A DNA stretch of 64,000 nucleotides from contig MU400699.1 in the NCBI GenBank assembly GCA_022578965.1, positions 1-64,000 of the forward strand. The letters run 5' to 3'. Shown here one piece after another: positions 35,412-45,969 of the stretch. Position 1 is the stretch's first letter. The number at the start of each line of letters is the position of its first letter. A program made the translations under genes and the position numbers. Source of the DNA: Xylaria sp. FL1777 (Eukaryota; Ascomycota; Sordariomycetes; Xylariales; Xylariaceae). The notes below the pieces were generated by a model. That model did no database searches. It was not told where the DNA came from and saw nothing but the letters and a program-made list of their open reading frames with translations.

Positions 35412-36676
35412 TTATGTGAGTTTCTTATGAATGATATCGGGATCCTCGTGCCAGTCATCGATGCTGACCCACATCTATTGAGTATACAGTCAGCAGTTAT
35501 TCCTATACCGGCCCGTCCAAGGTGAAATGATGAACAAACCTTTCTAAATGTGCTCAATCCAGCCAAGATGCTGCCGCCGATCCAAGTTGAGTATTTGCGC
35601 TCTGGCGGGGCGAAAATCTTGATGCGCATGTCTTTAACAGCGAGTTTCTTTACTTCGCTTAGCAGTCGGTCACCGAATCCTTTCGTGAGCGTGCTTCCAC
35701 CCGAGAGCACAATGTTGGCATATAGCGATTTGCGCAGGTCGAGATCCGTCCGATTAATCGCATCCGTCACGATCTGATGAATACCGGGGTACTCGAGACC
35801 TATAATTTCAGGGTCGAAGAGAATCTCCGGGGCGCGGAAGCGCTCCTGACCGACACGCAAGCGGTTACCGTCTGGCAGCACGTACTCGGCTGTCTTCCCC
35901 TGGTCCAGCTTCGTGCTTGCCCAGTCTTTCTCTTCTTGTTTCGGGTTCAACGCTACGTATGAGACGGACTCCTTAATCAGCCGCACCACCTCCTTCTCGG
36001 CACTGGTGTGGAAGATGTAACCACTCTTCCGTAGTAGTGTCTGCATATATTCGGTGACGTCACGGCCGGCAACATCGATACGTTGTATTGAGCTCGGAAT
36101 TGCGAAACCTTCGTATACTGGCACTGCATGAGAAACTCCATCACCGGAGTCCATGACACAGCCTGTAGTGCGACCGCTTGCGTATAGGGAAAGGACTGCT
36201 TGGATCGACGTATACAGGGCGGGTACATTAAACGTCTCGAACAGGATTTGGGCGGCCGTGTCACGGTTCGCTCGAGGGTTTAGTGGTGGCTCGGTTAAGA
36301 GAACAGGATGCTAGCTCCAGTGTCAGCAGAAGCGACTCCTTTGCTTTGAGACAAGATGCTATCGTACTTCTTCACTCATTGTTTTCAGGCCTTCACTGTA
36401 CACATACTCCCATATCTTCTCCATATCGTCCCAATCTGTGACAATACCATGTTCTAAAGGATAGCGGATTTTCAACAGTCCTCTATACTCGGTAGCAGCC
36501 TTCTGGCCAATAAAGACCTCGCCCTCCAAGGCGCCGGCGAGGACACGCATATGCTTGGGGCGTCCGACAAAGGAAGGGAAGTAGCATTTCGGCAGATCGT
36601 CGCCGGCAAAGCCAGCCCGGATAGTACCAGAACCATTGTCTAGTACGATGGGAGCGTTGTGCAGGGAATCCGTCAT
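35412..36676 (-). CDS. arp1: actin-related protein Arp1 (centractin), dynactin subunit
   Basis: Minus-strand exons are 36676-36368, 36310-35540 and 35474-35412, giving 380 residues, the normal length. Intron 1 (57 nt) has donor GTACGA and branch CTGAC. Intron 2 (65 nt) has donor GTTTGT and acceptor CAATAG. The actin fold marks are [18 protein letters not shown] at the N terminus, the second phosphate loop MDSGDGVSH, and [13 protein letters not shown]. The tail [19 protein letters not shown] is characteristic of centractin. Arp1 polymerises into the short filament at the base of dynactin, which links dynein to cargo. In filamentous fungi it is needed for nuclear distribution (ro-4 in Neurospora). 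Tail, length and second loop separate it from conventional actin and from other Arps. Confidence 0.95.
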
Positions 36677-37446
36677 CGTGGTCGACGTCTAGGCCTCCTC
36701 GCCCACTGCAGCTCTCTCTCCCTGTACGCCCTCGCAATCGACTTGTGGTGTCGTCCTTTGCACTTGATCTTCCCGATTCGGGTAAAGAGCCGTGATCCGT
36801 CGAAGCTTTGTATTTGTATCCTTGTTCCCTTATTTGGCACTAGCTATCTCGACAACGATCAAGTGGCCTGGAGTCGTTGGCTATCCTAGTCTGTTCATCT
36901 GGCCGGGGTGGTTGTTGTTGGAATGAACAGCAGAGTATAGGTATCAACCGTGTATGCAATATGGAGGGTGCAGGGAGGAGTTCGTATGGAGAAGAACGGC
37001 GTTCGGTATGCCAGGTAGAGAGCCGATATTCGACAACAGTGGAAGCTCAAAAATCATAGGCGACGCGCCTACCCGTGCCTGGGATTCAGGAGCTTTGGGG
37101 TCTTTGACTGGGAGTTACAGACAGGTGTATGCGCTAATCTGGTTGTGGTTTAGCGGTTCCTGGGCACCCCACAGCTCCCCATGCCACTGGCTGCAGGGAC
37201 AGTCGACACCTACATATTCCTACGTATCTCCTTAAGTACCTACCTCCTACCTAATTAGGTACTCTATTATCAGTCATCATCAGGTGCTCGCTCGGTCTTG
37301 ACATATAAGCTTGTTTCATTTGACTTAAAACTTCTGTAACTAATGCGCACCAACGACTATTTCATCGAGATATCCAATGAAGAGAACGGTCTGTTCGCTA
37401 GATGACGCAGAACAAATAGCATGGTCTGCCACTAACCCCGCTTGTC
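36677..37446. other. intergenic; promoter of Arp1 and 3' region of the transporter
   Basis: About 0.77 kb. The part next to 36677 is the Arp1 leader and promoter. A TACCTA-rich stretch lies near 37205-37262. No gene is seen. Confidence 0.6.
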
Positions 37447-39288
37447 TCAGTCTTCATGCATAAAGCGACGCAAGGTCTCATTCCTTGCGATGTAGCCTCT
37501 AATTCTCTTTCCATAGACCCATAGCGGAATTGTCAATACGTTGACTGCCACGAAGACAGCGCCAAGGACGTTGAAAACCGCCAGCACTCCATCACGAGCC
37601 AACCAGTCGTTAACAAAATACGTCAAGCCGAATGTTAAAAGGTTGCGGGCATTGATTGCCACAAAAGCTGGACGAAGCACCAAGTCAGTTACTGCTAACC
37701 CTCCCTCATCCCGATCTTCGGTGACTTGTTATAATACGTACCTTCTTCACTCAACTCCTTATGAGCATCGATGACATAGCCAAATACACTTGCATTCGAG
37801 AAGGCTAGGCTCATGTTAGCCAACCCAAAGCAGAGAACCGGTCCGCTCCAGTGCGTCTGGTAGTGAACCGTTGCACCAAACCCAAAGAAGCCAACAACCC
37901 CAATCACGAAAGAGATGATAATGGGCGGTAGTCGAAACTCCGGCTCATAGATACCGCGGTTCTTCTTCGCAAGCCACAAGCAAGCCCAATCGTTCAGTGG
38001 GCCGGAGATAACCTCTCCTATAAAGCTAAGTAAAAATGGTGACAAGGAGATCAGTCCAGTTTGCGACACCGAAAAGTTGTACGGCGGTGCTGTGAAGATA
38101 ACCGCGTTAACCACACTGAAGACAACAATCCATGTCAACGTAACCCCGTAAAGTAAAAATGCCCAGAGGACCGCTGGATACCAGAATATCACCATGGGCC
38201 TCAAGAAAATTTTCCACAGGGGTGTCTCTGTGTAGACTCCGCTGTAGAATCTTAACGAACGCAGAAAGGAGTCTTTCTTCTCCAAGTGTATACCAGTCTC
38301 TGGCGCTGGATTCTCACTTTGTTCGACCTTGACGTCTTTCTTCTCCGACGATTCTCCATTGGAATCGACCGTTCTAGCCGCCCTCAGACGTTCTTCCCAA
38401 GACTGCCTTCGATAAGCCGTCTCCGGGACAAATAGAAAAACAAGAGGTAATAAGATCCCGAACAGGATACCACACCATATTAACGTCCATTTCCACCCTT
38501 GGTCCTGAAGCTAGAGTCAGTAATTGCTGTGCAACCATAAAAACTCAACTCACTTCGATGATATAGCCAGCAATCAAAGCCCCGCCACTGATACCGCACA
38601 GAAGAAACATGTTCCAAATGGCAATTCTCGTAGCTCTCTCATGAACAAAGTACATATCTGCGATGGTACATTGGACGAGGACTTCGTACGGGGCCATGCC
38701 GACTCCACTATAGATTCGGGATGCCAGGAAGCTACCGTAGTTCTGCGAAACCGCTCCCCAGACACTACCAGTGAGCATGATGACACTAGAAATTGCATAG
38801 ACAGGTCTCCGCCCAATCTTCTTCGCTATCGGGTTGAATATGAAGAGAGACAAGCCAATCAATAAAATGACCCACGCTGTGGCCTGTGACAGCGTGTTGA
38901 CCGTGATATTCAAGTCGGCGGCGATCTCGACGAACCCAGGTGACAGCATGGGGCCATAGGCTCCTACGACGGCAGCAGACAGGCCGACAATTACTAAGAT
39001 ACAATCTTTACGCCATATTGGCCACTACTTTGATGTGAGCTTCAAGACCAGTGGAACATGTGTTGAAACACCCACATTCAATGGATCATTGGGAGAGTCA
39101 CTTGGTTGAGGAGCCAATATGATATGTGCATTCCGTCCATGACCATGCTTTAATAATTCTTGAGGAATCGTCCGGTACTCGGGAGGGATGTCACTGGCGT
39201 CGGCTAGTGGGACTATGATTGACGATTAGCAATGGTCATAAAATACAAACAGGTACGGCTTCATACCAGTCCCTGGCACATGGACCAT
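37447..39288 (-). CDS. MFS transporter, 12 membrane helices (about 537 aa, four introns)
   Basis: Minus-strand exons are 39288-39267, 39212-39076, 39024-38554, 38504-37742 and 37667-37447, all in phase. The 22-nt first exon encodes MVHVPGT, completing the VPGTV start common in this fungal family. The acceptor of exon 4 could also be six bases earlier (38510), adding two residues. Family marks are the IAKKIGRRPVYAI loop (motif A) after helix 2, the PSDSPNDPLNWPIWRKD entry, and a charged central loop between helices 6 and 7. The C-terminal half ends with ARNLLTFGLTYFVNDWL and a short tail. It is probably a proton-driven importer or exporter of small organic molecules. It is divergent from the FAD monooxygenase, so it may carry that enzyme's substrate or product. 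Specificity cannot be read from sequence. Confidence 0.88.
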
Positions 39289-40035
39289 ATGCTCTACAGA
39301 AATTAAAGCGTTAGAAACTGCCGTTTATGGTAAAAATTGTACTTATTCTTAGGGATTTCGGCCTTAGAAGCAAAGCTGCATCCACATAGGAAACAAACGA
39401 CATTGGATTGCGTACTATCCTCAAGAATGCCCCAGACCATTTTGAAGAGATCTCTCGTAGACGACTAAAAACAAACGATGTCGATAAATATAGCATAAAT
39501 CGGATATACAGAGGAGACGCATGGGATCTTTATAGGGACATGAAGGTGCCGATTTTCACTTACCTCAGGCAACTATTGACAAGGATGTGATGCACCGAGG
39601 TTGATGTCGCCCGCCTAAATGTACTCCCAGAACGACTTGCCCAGACATTTTCCGAAGCTGAGACCGTCTATCATGCACTCCGCACTTTGATAATTCGATA
39701 AGCTGGCTCAATATATTTGCCGGCCGTTGACGCAACCTCATGGTGCGGGGAAAGGGCATGAGACATGACTGCGTTCTATCTAGCTGACATGCAGATCCTC
39801 GATTACAGTAGCATTACTCATGGAAAGCTAATGCTAGTCAATAGAGCAACACATGTAAATGGTTCAGCTTCAGGGTAGGGGAAATGTTTACCGAGATGAC
39901 GGTAATTGGTTCGTGCCAAAGGAAGGATGTGGTACGATACATAAAGCCTTGCTTGGAAACCTTCGAGAAGACCTTGTGAGAAGAACCGCATACAGGTAGA
40001 TCCCGTCTTATGATACTTAATAAAGCGAACTAAAA
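39289..40035. promoter_or_regulatory. shared upstream region of the MFS and FAD monooxygenase genes
   Basis: Start codons of the two divergent genes are 747 bases apart. No gene is seen between them. Common control is inferred from arrangement. Confidence 0.45.
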
Positions 40036-41581
40036 ATGAGTCCATTATCACCACCCCCTTCAAAAAGCGGCATTCGCGTATTAGTCGTGGGTGCAGGTTT
40101 TGCCGGCCTCACCGCAGCCATTGAGTGTCATCGCAAGGGGCACAGCGTAACCCTACTCGAAAAATTTCCCGTGCTCAAGATCCTGGGAGATATCATCAGC
40201 TTTGGGCCGAACAGCTCACGCATCTTCCAGCGATGGCCGGGCGTGGCAGAGCAGCTCGACGTGCTGAGCCAGCGTGCCGACGGCCTCGTCATCAAGAATT
40301 GGCTGGGCGAGACGCTTCTCAAGCAGACGTGGACCGCAGAGCAAGCCGAGTATGGCATCCGGTTCGACGGACATCGCGGCGAGTTCCATGAGATCGTTTA
40401 CAAACACGCCCTTGAGATCGGCGTAGACGTGAGGCTAGGGGCGCGCGTCGAGGACTACTTCGAGAGCGACGACGAGGCGGGCGTCGTTCTCGAGAACGGC
40501 GAGAGGCTGACGGCCAATGTCGTGCTGGCTGCGGAAGGAGTGCGTAGTCCGGGGAGGAAGATCGTTCTCGGATACGATGATAAGCCGAAGGCGTCGGGCT
40601 ATGCGGTTTACCGAACCTGGTTCGACGCCGACGAGATCGCCAAGGACCCTGATCTACGGTTCTTCACGGATAATGGCGATAAACATGTAGCGTGGCTCGG
40701 CCCCGACGTCCATTTCATCGCGGCGTCCGTGAAGAACGGGAAGGACTTCTCGTGGGTCTGTACACACAAGGTACGTCTATTTTCGTTTCCCCTGGAACAA
40801 GTATCTCTACACACATATGAATAACAATTAATAATCATCCAACCATATTCAGGACGAGCAAGATATCGAAGAAAGCTGGTCCTTCGAAGCACCCCTCTCA
40901 GACGCGCGCAAAGTGCTCGAGGGCTGGGATCCCATCGTGCAGAAGATCCTCGACAAGACGCCGTCCCCGCTGATTGACTGGAAACTGGTGTACCGCGACC
41001 CCCTGCCCACCTGGATCTCGGCACGTCGCCGCATAGCCCTAATCGGGGACTCGGCGCACCCATTCCTGCCGACCTCGATCCAAGGGGCGTCGCAAGCGAT
41101 GGAAGACGGCGCGACCATCGCCGTGTGTCTCAGCAGGGCGCAAGCCGACGTCGCGGCAAACAACAGTAATAGCAACAGTAACAGTAACAGTAATAATAAC
41201 AGCAGCAGCAGGGATGGCGTGCAAGAGGCCGTGGCGACCTTCGAGGCCATCCGCTACGAGCGCGTGCGCTCCGCCCAGAAGACGGGCGAGCAGACGCGCG
41301 ACATCTGGCACAAGGCCGACTTCGCCGCCGCGAAGAAGGACCCGCAGTCCCTCCGCCTGCGCCGCGAGGCCTGGCTCCTAGACTTCGACGCCGAGACCTA
41401 CGCCGAGGAACACTTCGCGCGCACGGCCGAGGCGCTCAGGGCGAACCCCGACGGCGGCGTCTTCGGAGACACGGGGCCGGCGCGGAAACTGCATGTTCCC
41501 GAGGGCAGGGAGGGGTATTTGGAGTACAATGAGAGACCTGTCGACGTCGCTAGGACTTCTACTCAGGCCGTGGAGGTATAG
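40036..41581 (+). CDS. FAD-dependent aromatic-type monooxygenase, salicylate hydroxylase-like (487 aa)
   Basis: Exon 1 is 40036-40770 and exon 2 is 40853-41581; the 82-nt intron has donor GTACGT and acceptor TTCAG, phase 0. The N terminus has the dinucleotide fold VLVVGAGFAGLTAAI with GAGFAG at residues 19-24 and the acidic end LLEK. The second FAD motif is ALIGDSAHPFLP (D311), followed by QGASQAMEDG. These mark class A flavin monooxygenases that hydroxylate or decarboxylate aromatic substrates using NAD(P)H. A run of alternating Asn and Ser (about residues 348-364), encoded by an AACAGT-type microsatellite, interrupts the loop after the second motif. There is no signal peptide. The divergent MFS gene suggests a transport-plus-oxidation unit. 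Salicylate-like substrates are a guess. Confidence 0.9.
41159..41211 (+). repeat. AACAGT/AGC microsatellite coding an Asn/Ser run
   Basis: In-frame repeats of AACAGT and AGC encode about 17 alternating Asn and Ser residues inside the FAD monooxygenase. Relatives usually have a short loop here, so it is likely a recent expansion. Confidence 0.85.
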
Positions 41582-41912
41582 AATGAATGGGGTTGGAACG
41601 GATGGATCTGTTGTTTTATGTGAACGTTTAAGGTTTTTATTGAGACTTTCTTTTTGTGTTTCTCTCATGTTAGTTACTATTTCCTCTTCTTTCCTTGCCT
41701 TTTATTCGCCCCTTTTCAAACCCCTGGATATCTTCCCTTTCTCGACCATATAACGCCGTCTCTGAAAATCTCTCGTTCGTTGTATGTATATACATAGAAG
41801 AATAGAACAAGAAGAAGTGGTGTGTATATGTGTATGTAATTATGTGTGTGAATGGAAAATGCACGGGGCACAATTCGTCGTTTAACAATCCTGTCGAAAT
41901 CTAGTTGGTTGC
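41582..41912. other. intergenic between convergent genes
   Basis: A 331-base gap between the 3' ends of the monooxygenase and the small mitochondrial protein. It is T-rich and holds no gene. Confidence 0.65.
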
Positions 41913-42291
41913 TTAGAATTTCACGTGGCCGTCTACTAGGACGTATGCGAGATAAGGCCATCCTAGAGCCAGTGCCATGCCGGGGAAGTACCTATACCAT
42001 GTCCATGATTAGTATACTGGGACTATGAAGGATGCCGTAGGGTAAGAGATATTATTGAGAAAGTATTATATAAACGAAAGGAGGTTGATTTTATTAAATA
42101 GGACAAACGTACAGAGCTAGGGTCTGGGCCCGTGTCCGAATGATCCTTCCCCAGTCCGCCGGCGCCGTGCCAGTCGTGTATTGCTTAGGCAACTGGGAGG
42201 CCATGGAGCGGCGGAAGGCTTGTTGCCACACAGGTGCTCTCAGAGCTTGTCTTGAGGCTAGACGGGCGGCTTGGATTGTGATGGGCGACAT
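41913..42291 (-). CDS. small mitochondrial membrane protein (85 aa, one intron)
   Basis: Minus-strand exon 1 is 42291-42113 and exon 2 is 41991-41913. The 121-nt intron has donor GTACGT, a CTAATC branch and acceptor TATAG; phase is kept. The first ATG of the frame is at 42291. The N-terminal 40 residues are basic, with no acidic residue (AARLASRQALRAPVWQQAFR), as in mitochondrial targeting sequences. The C terminus has one membrane helix, YFPGMALALGWPYLAYVLVD, and ends GHVKF. Size and layout fit an accessory subunit of a respiratory complex or ATP synthase, but I cannot name it. It is too short and split to show as one open frame. The clean splice and the sensible protein support it. Confidence 0.7.
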
Positions 42292-44151
42292 TGTGCTTGG
42301 TTGAGAGATGGAGATGAGAGGGAACCGCTCGGAGTGGAGTTGGTGATAGTACAGGAGTGGAGAGGAAAGGAGAGGCACGTTGTATGCTCTCGAGGAGGTC
42401 TTAATTAGTGTGTCTTTATTAAGTGTCTATGACGAGGATCTAAACTTGTCTACGTCGTATTGCAAGGTGGGTGGTAACCTTTATTTATACCATCCTTACC
42501 AGAAACCGATAGCCGAGTTCCACGATGTCAGGATGTGAACATGTGCTCTACCTTTTCCCCGAAGGGTTCATGTCACTTCAAGCTGACATGATGAGTGTCC
42601 GGGATTTGTTCGTCTAGGAGCTCGAACATACGATTAGAACCAGCCTTGTCAGGTGAGTCGCCGACGAGAAGCCACCCGATATTCCGGTAGCGGTATGCTT
42701 GGCACCCCATCTTTCTCTAGCTCGGCCTATGGCATAATTATTAATTACCCCGGAGTCTGCGCCGTCTTGTAAAATTTATCTTTAGAATCATCGGGCGGGG
42801 GAGCGCTGCATCTTGTCGGCAGGGGCCGGGCGACCGCAGCGTTGGATGACGGCGGGAAACGTGGCAGAGCGGGCCTTCAATCACCCGTACCATCGCCGAA
42901 TATGTCTTATTGTTGCTATGTCTTACAATTCGTCGTGTTTAATTGGGCGACATGTCAGCGTAAGCGAGAAGACCGAATTCCGTAGCGGTGAGTGCTAATT
43001 CGAAGTAGTTAATGATTAGGAGGATTCTAGTTTGTTGTAGTTGTGGTACGATGTGGTGTGATTGTAAAAGTGAAGTGACCTGATGGCAAACCCGACTGAG
43101 TGGGGCTCCCGAATCCGTAGTCTAATACAAGTCTACACTACTAAGTAAAATGCGAATGTCTCCTTTAACTACTCCCGTTGTCCGTATTTATATTGGTGGC
43201 ATGGAGAAAAAAGGGTTTGCTGAATCGACCATTGCATGAAGGATGGCCGTTCGCTTTCCGAGTCTTGTGTGTCCGAGGCTGCAATACGAGACCAGTGAGT
43301 CATGCGTATGCCCATCTCGAACGCTCAAGACATATCATATTGATCGAGCAATGGGGAATCCTTGATAAGTGAAGGACGCCTTCCTGGAATTGTTTGTCGC
43401 GGCTTATTCAATGCCTATCGCATTTGACCGTATACGAAGGTAATGGAAACCTCTCTTCGTGACTGCTGCTTATTAAGCCATTAGGGATGCTGATCGCCCT
43501 TTGATGTACCTTTGGCCGAAGTCCATCAACACGACTCTTGGCTAGACAATCGAGTCTTCGCAGCCTGTTCGTGTCGCTTGTGATGAATTAAGGCGGCATC
43601 TATATCTTCCTTTTTTGACGTTGGGCGACAGTTTCAATTTTTGGCAATTGAAGCTGGCGGCTCCTCCGAAGAATCTCTGGCTAAGCTTCGCCTACCCAGT
43701 CTTACTCCTTTATTCATATGGCAGCCAGCCGCTCCGGAAATAAGAGTCTTTTAGCACAATTGGATTGCGCTCTACCCACAACCAGAGGAAAGAGAAGTAG
43801 ACTGGCTCAACTCTGTCGCTGTCACCCTGCTCCAGACTATTATTGGCTCGCATTGGCGCTTGAGGATTTATGTTCGAAGGAGCAGTTTCTGCATCCAAGC
43901 GTTTATGGAAATACTGATGGTTCCTTCCAGGCCGTGTGACGCGAGCCAAAATGGGAGAGCGCGAGAATGCAAAAATGCAAAAATGGAGCGTTAGGGTGGG
44001 ATGACAAGGTGTGCTTGGATTCATTCCATGGCTTGGGGGCATCGGTAAGCCAATAATCCGGCGCCGTGGATATTGAATTCATTGAATTCAAGTGGAGACG
44101 CGCGGGCACGGGGACACGAGCGCCTTCTGATAGATGATAGATTACATAGGT

Positions 44152-44178
44152 ACCTAAAATACCTAAAATACCTAAAAT
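44152..44178. repeat. 9-bp tandem repeat (ACCTAAAAT), three copies
   Basis: Three exact copies in a row, in non-coding DNA. Confidence 0.9.
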
Positions 44179-44523
44179 GGTCAAAAGGGCGGGTAGTCGG
44201 CAGGGTGGGCAGGCACGGGCCAACGCCCAAAAATCTAAAGCCAGGGGAACCGCGACTCGGCAACTTGCTTGCTAGTTCATTAAATCGAACCGCATCTCGT
44301 TTCGTACAAGTTGCGCCTTACAATACTGCGTACAGCGCTGGAGCAGCCGGGCTACCTCATCTGTGCCTCTCTGCCTTGCGGCTGCTCTGCCTCCTCCTCT
44401 TCGTACCCGTAGATGCGTTAGATGCTTCTTTCTCTGCCTGTCTCTACCTAATGACAACCGTCGACCGCACTTCCTAACGTCTTCTTTCGTTCGAATCGTC
44501 GTGCTTGCGCTCTCTCTACCACC

Positions 44524-44543
44524 GGCTGGCTGGCTGGCTGGCT
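44524..44543. repeat. GGCT tetranucleotide repeat, five copies
   Basis: Five exact GGCT units in non-coding DNA. Confidence 0.9.
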
Positions 44544-44810
44544 GTCTGTTAATCGGCGACTTGAAGGCGGGACCCTTTTTTTCATCGCGCTTCTCAACGT
44601 CCACCAGCCACGCTCGTCTCCGATTCGTGACGGAAGAGCTGACGGGAGAGCCAAGCCAGGCCAACCAGAGCGACCAGGCCAACCAAGCGATTGGTGACGG
44701 GAGGGGCCTGTCCACGCGCCTCCATTGAATTCTATAGCCGCCGTCTGCAAGGCTGGGTGCCACGAAACATTGGCACTGATTAATTGCATCCTGTTTTCAT
44801 CACATTCGCT

Positions 44811-44886
44811 ATTATCATCATAATCATCGGCATCATTATCATTACCGGCATCATTAGCATTGCGGGCATCATCAGCATCATCGACG
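44811..44886. repeat. imperfect ATC trinucleotide array
   Basis: About 75 bases built from ATCATC, ATCATT and GGCATC blocks. Non-coding in the frames examined. Confidence 0.75.
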
Positions 44887-45969
44887 CCAAGAGGGGACCA
44901 GTCGTTATGACATATACATAAGTAGGAGCTGGCGCTTCTTCCGATGCACTCGGGTACGCTAGGTCAGGCCTTCTAATTTCATCGTCTCTGATTTCCTTTC
45001 AATATCCCTGGTTTGCTGGTTGAGTCGATGATGAGCAAAAGGTAAAAGGTCCGACTGCAAGTGGATCTCCTGGTTCTGAATTGCATGCACGCTGCAACGA
45101 GACAACCCTTGTCCAATCAACGTGTCTTGTTCCCTCTTACAATTCCTCGCCAAGTATCTACCCACCGATACAGTTGGTTGCAGAGAACAAGATAAATTTC
45201 AAAAGCAGCATATTTGTCTGCTGAGGCCACTACATGGAGCTAGGCCTTGCTTTATTTCCCCACCAAGGTCGAGCCAAAGGCTGTGGCGAAGAAGTATCAC
45301 CGGGGGCTTTTCACTCGGTCGGTTGAGTGCTGTGATTCGAAGCCGCCGTTTCCCCGCAGATTGAGGTGCATATTAAAATAACTGAAAAGACCTGAGACTG
45401 ACCAAGCAGAATTTTGTCTTATGTTATAAATTCTCCATAACTCTACATTATCGGCATTTTTGGCTGACCATCGTATCTCAGGTTTCATCACGTTCATGAC
45501 ACACCCAGTCTTTAACCATCGAGTATACAATCAATCAAATCAAAGCACTGTTGCGTTCTAGTCACTACAGCAGTTAATTAGTTTCCAAAGGTGTAGGTAG
45601 CAGCAGTTCACCTCCCGGTGGCATGGTCTCTTTCTTATGCCTCTCTCTCCCCTTCCTCTCCTTGATAGAAGATGGTAGCAATTTGCGGGCTCGTCTTGGT
45701 GGCAAATTTTTGTCATGCAACCTAATCCCCGAAACAACATTGTTCATGCTTACTTAATCTCTCCTTAATAGTTCCTTACGGGTGAATGGTTGGGGGAAAA
45801 CACTGTCAGTGGCGCTTGCCAACGATATGACGGCCTGTTTAGATAGAACACCATATCTACAAACGGGATACTAGCTAACCACGTAAATGTGGTTTACGGA
45901 TGGATGAATGGCCTGGCATCTAAATAACTCTCGAGTTAAGCTCGTTACAAAGTTTCCAGAAGTCCTACC

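Larger units (their letters stand above)
42292..45969. other. long intergenic interval with simple repeats, no gene seen
   Basis: About 3.7 kb. Frames of up to 163 codons occur at 43710-44790 but overlap on both strands, are low in complexity and match no family. Simple repeats are ACCTAAAAT three times, GGCT five times, and an imperfect ATC array at about 44811-44886. Part of the region just before 45970 is probably a long promoter and leader. Confidence 0.55.

Noticed and set aside
44272..44763. 163-codon minus-strand frame opposite other long frames
   Set aside because: Low complexity on both strands, simple repeats inside, no family resemblance.
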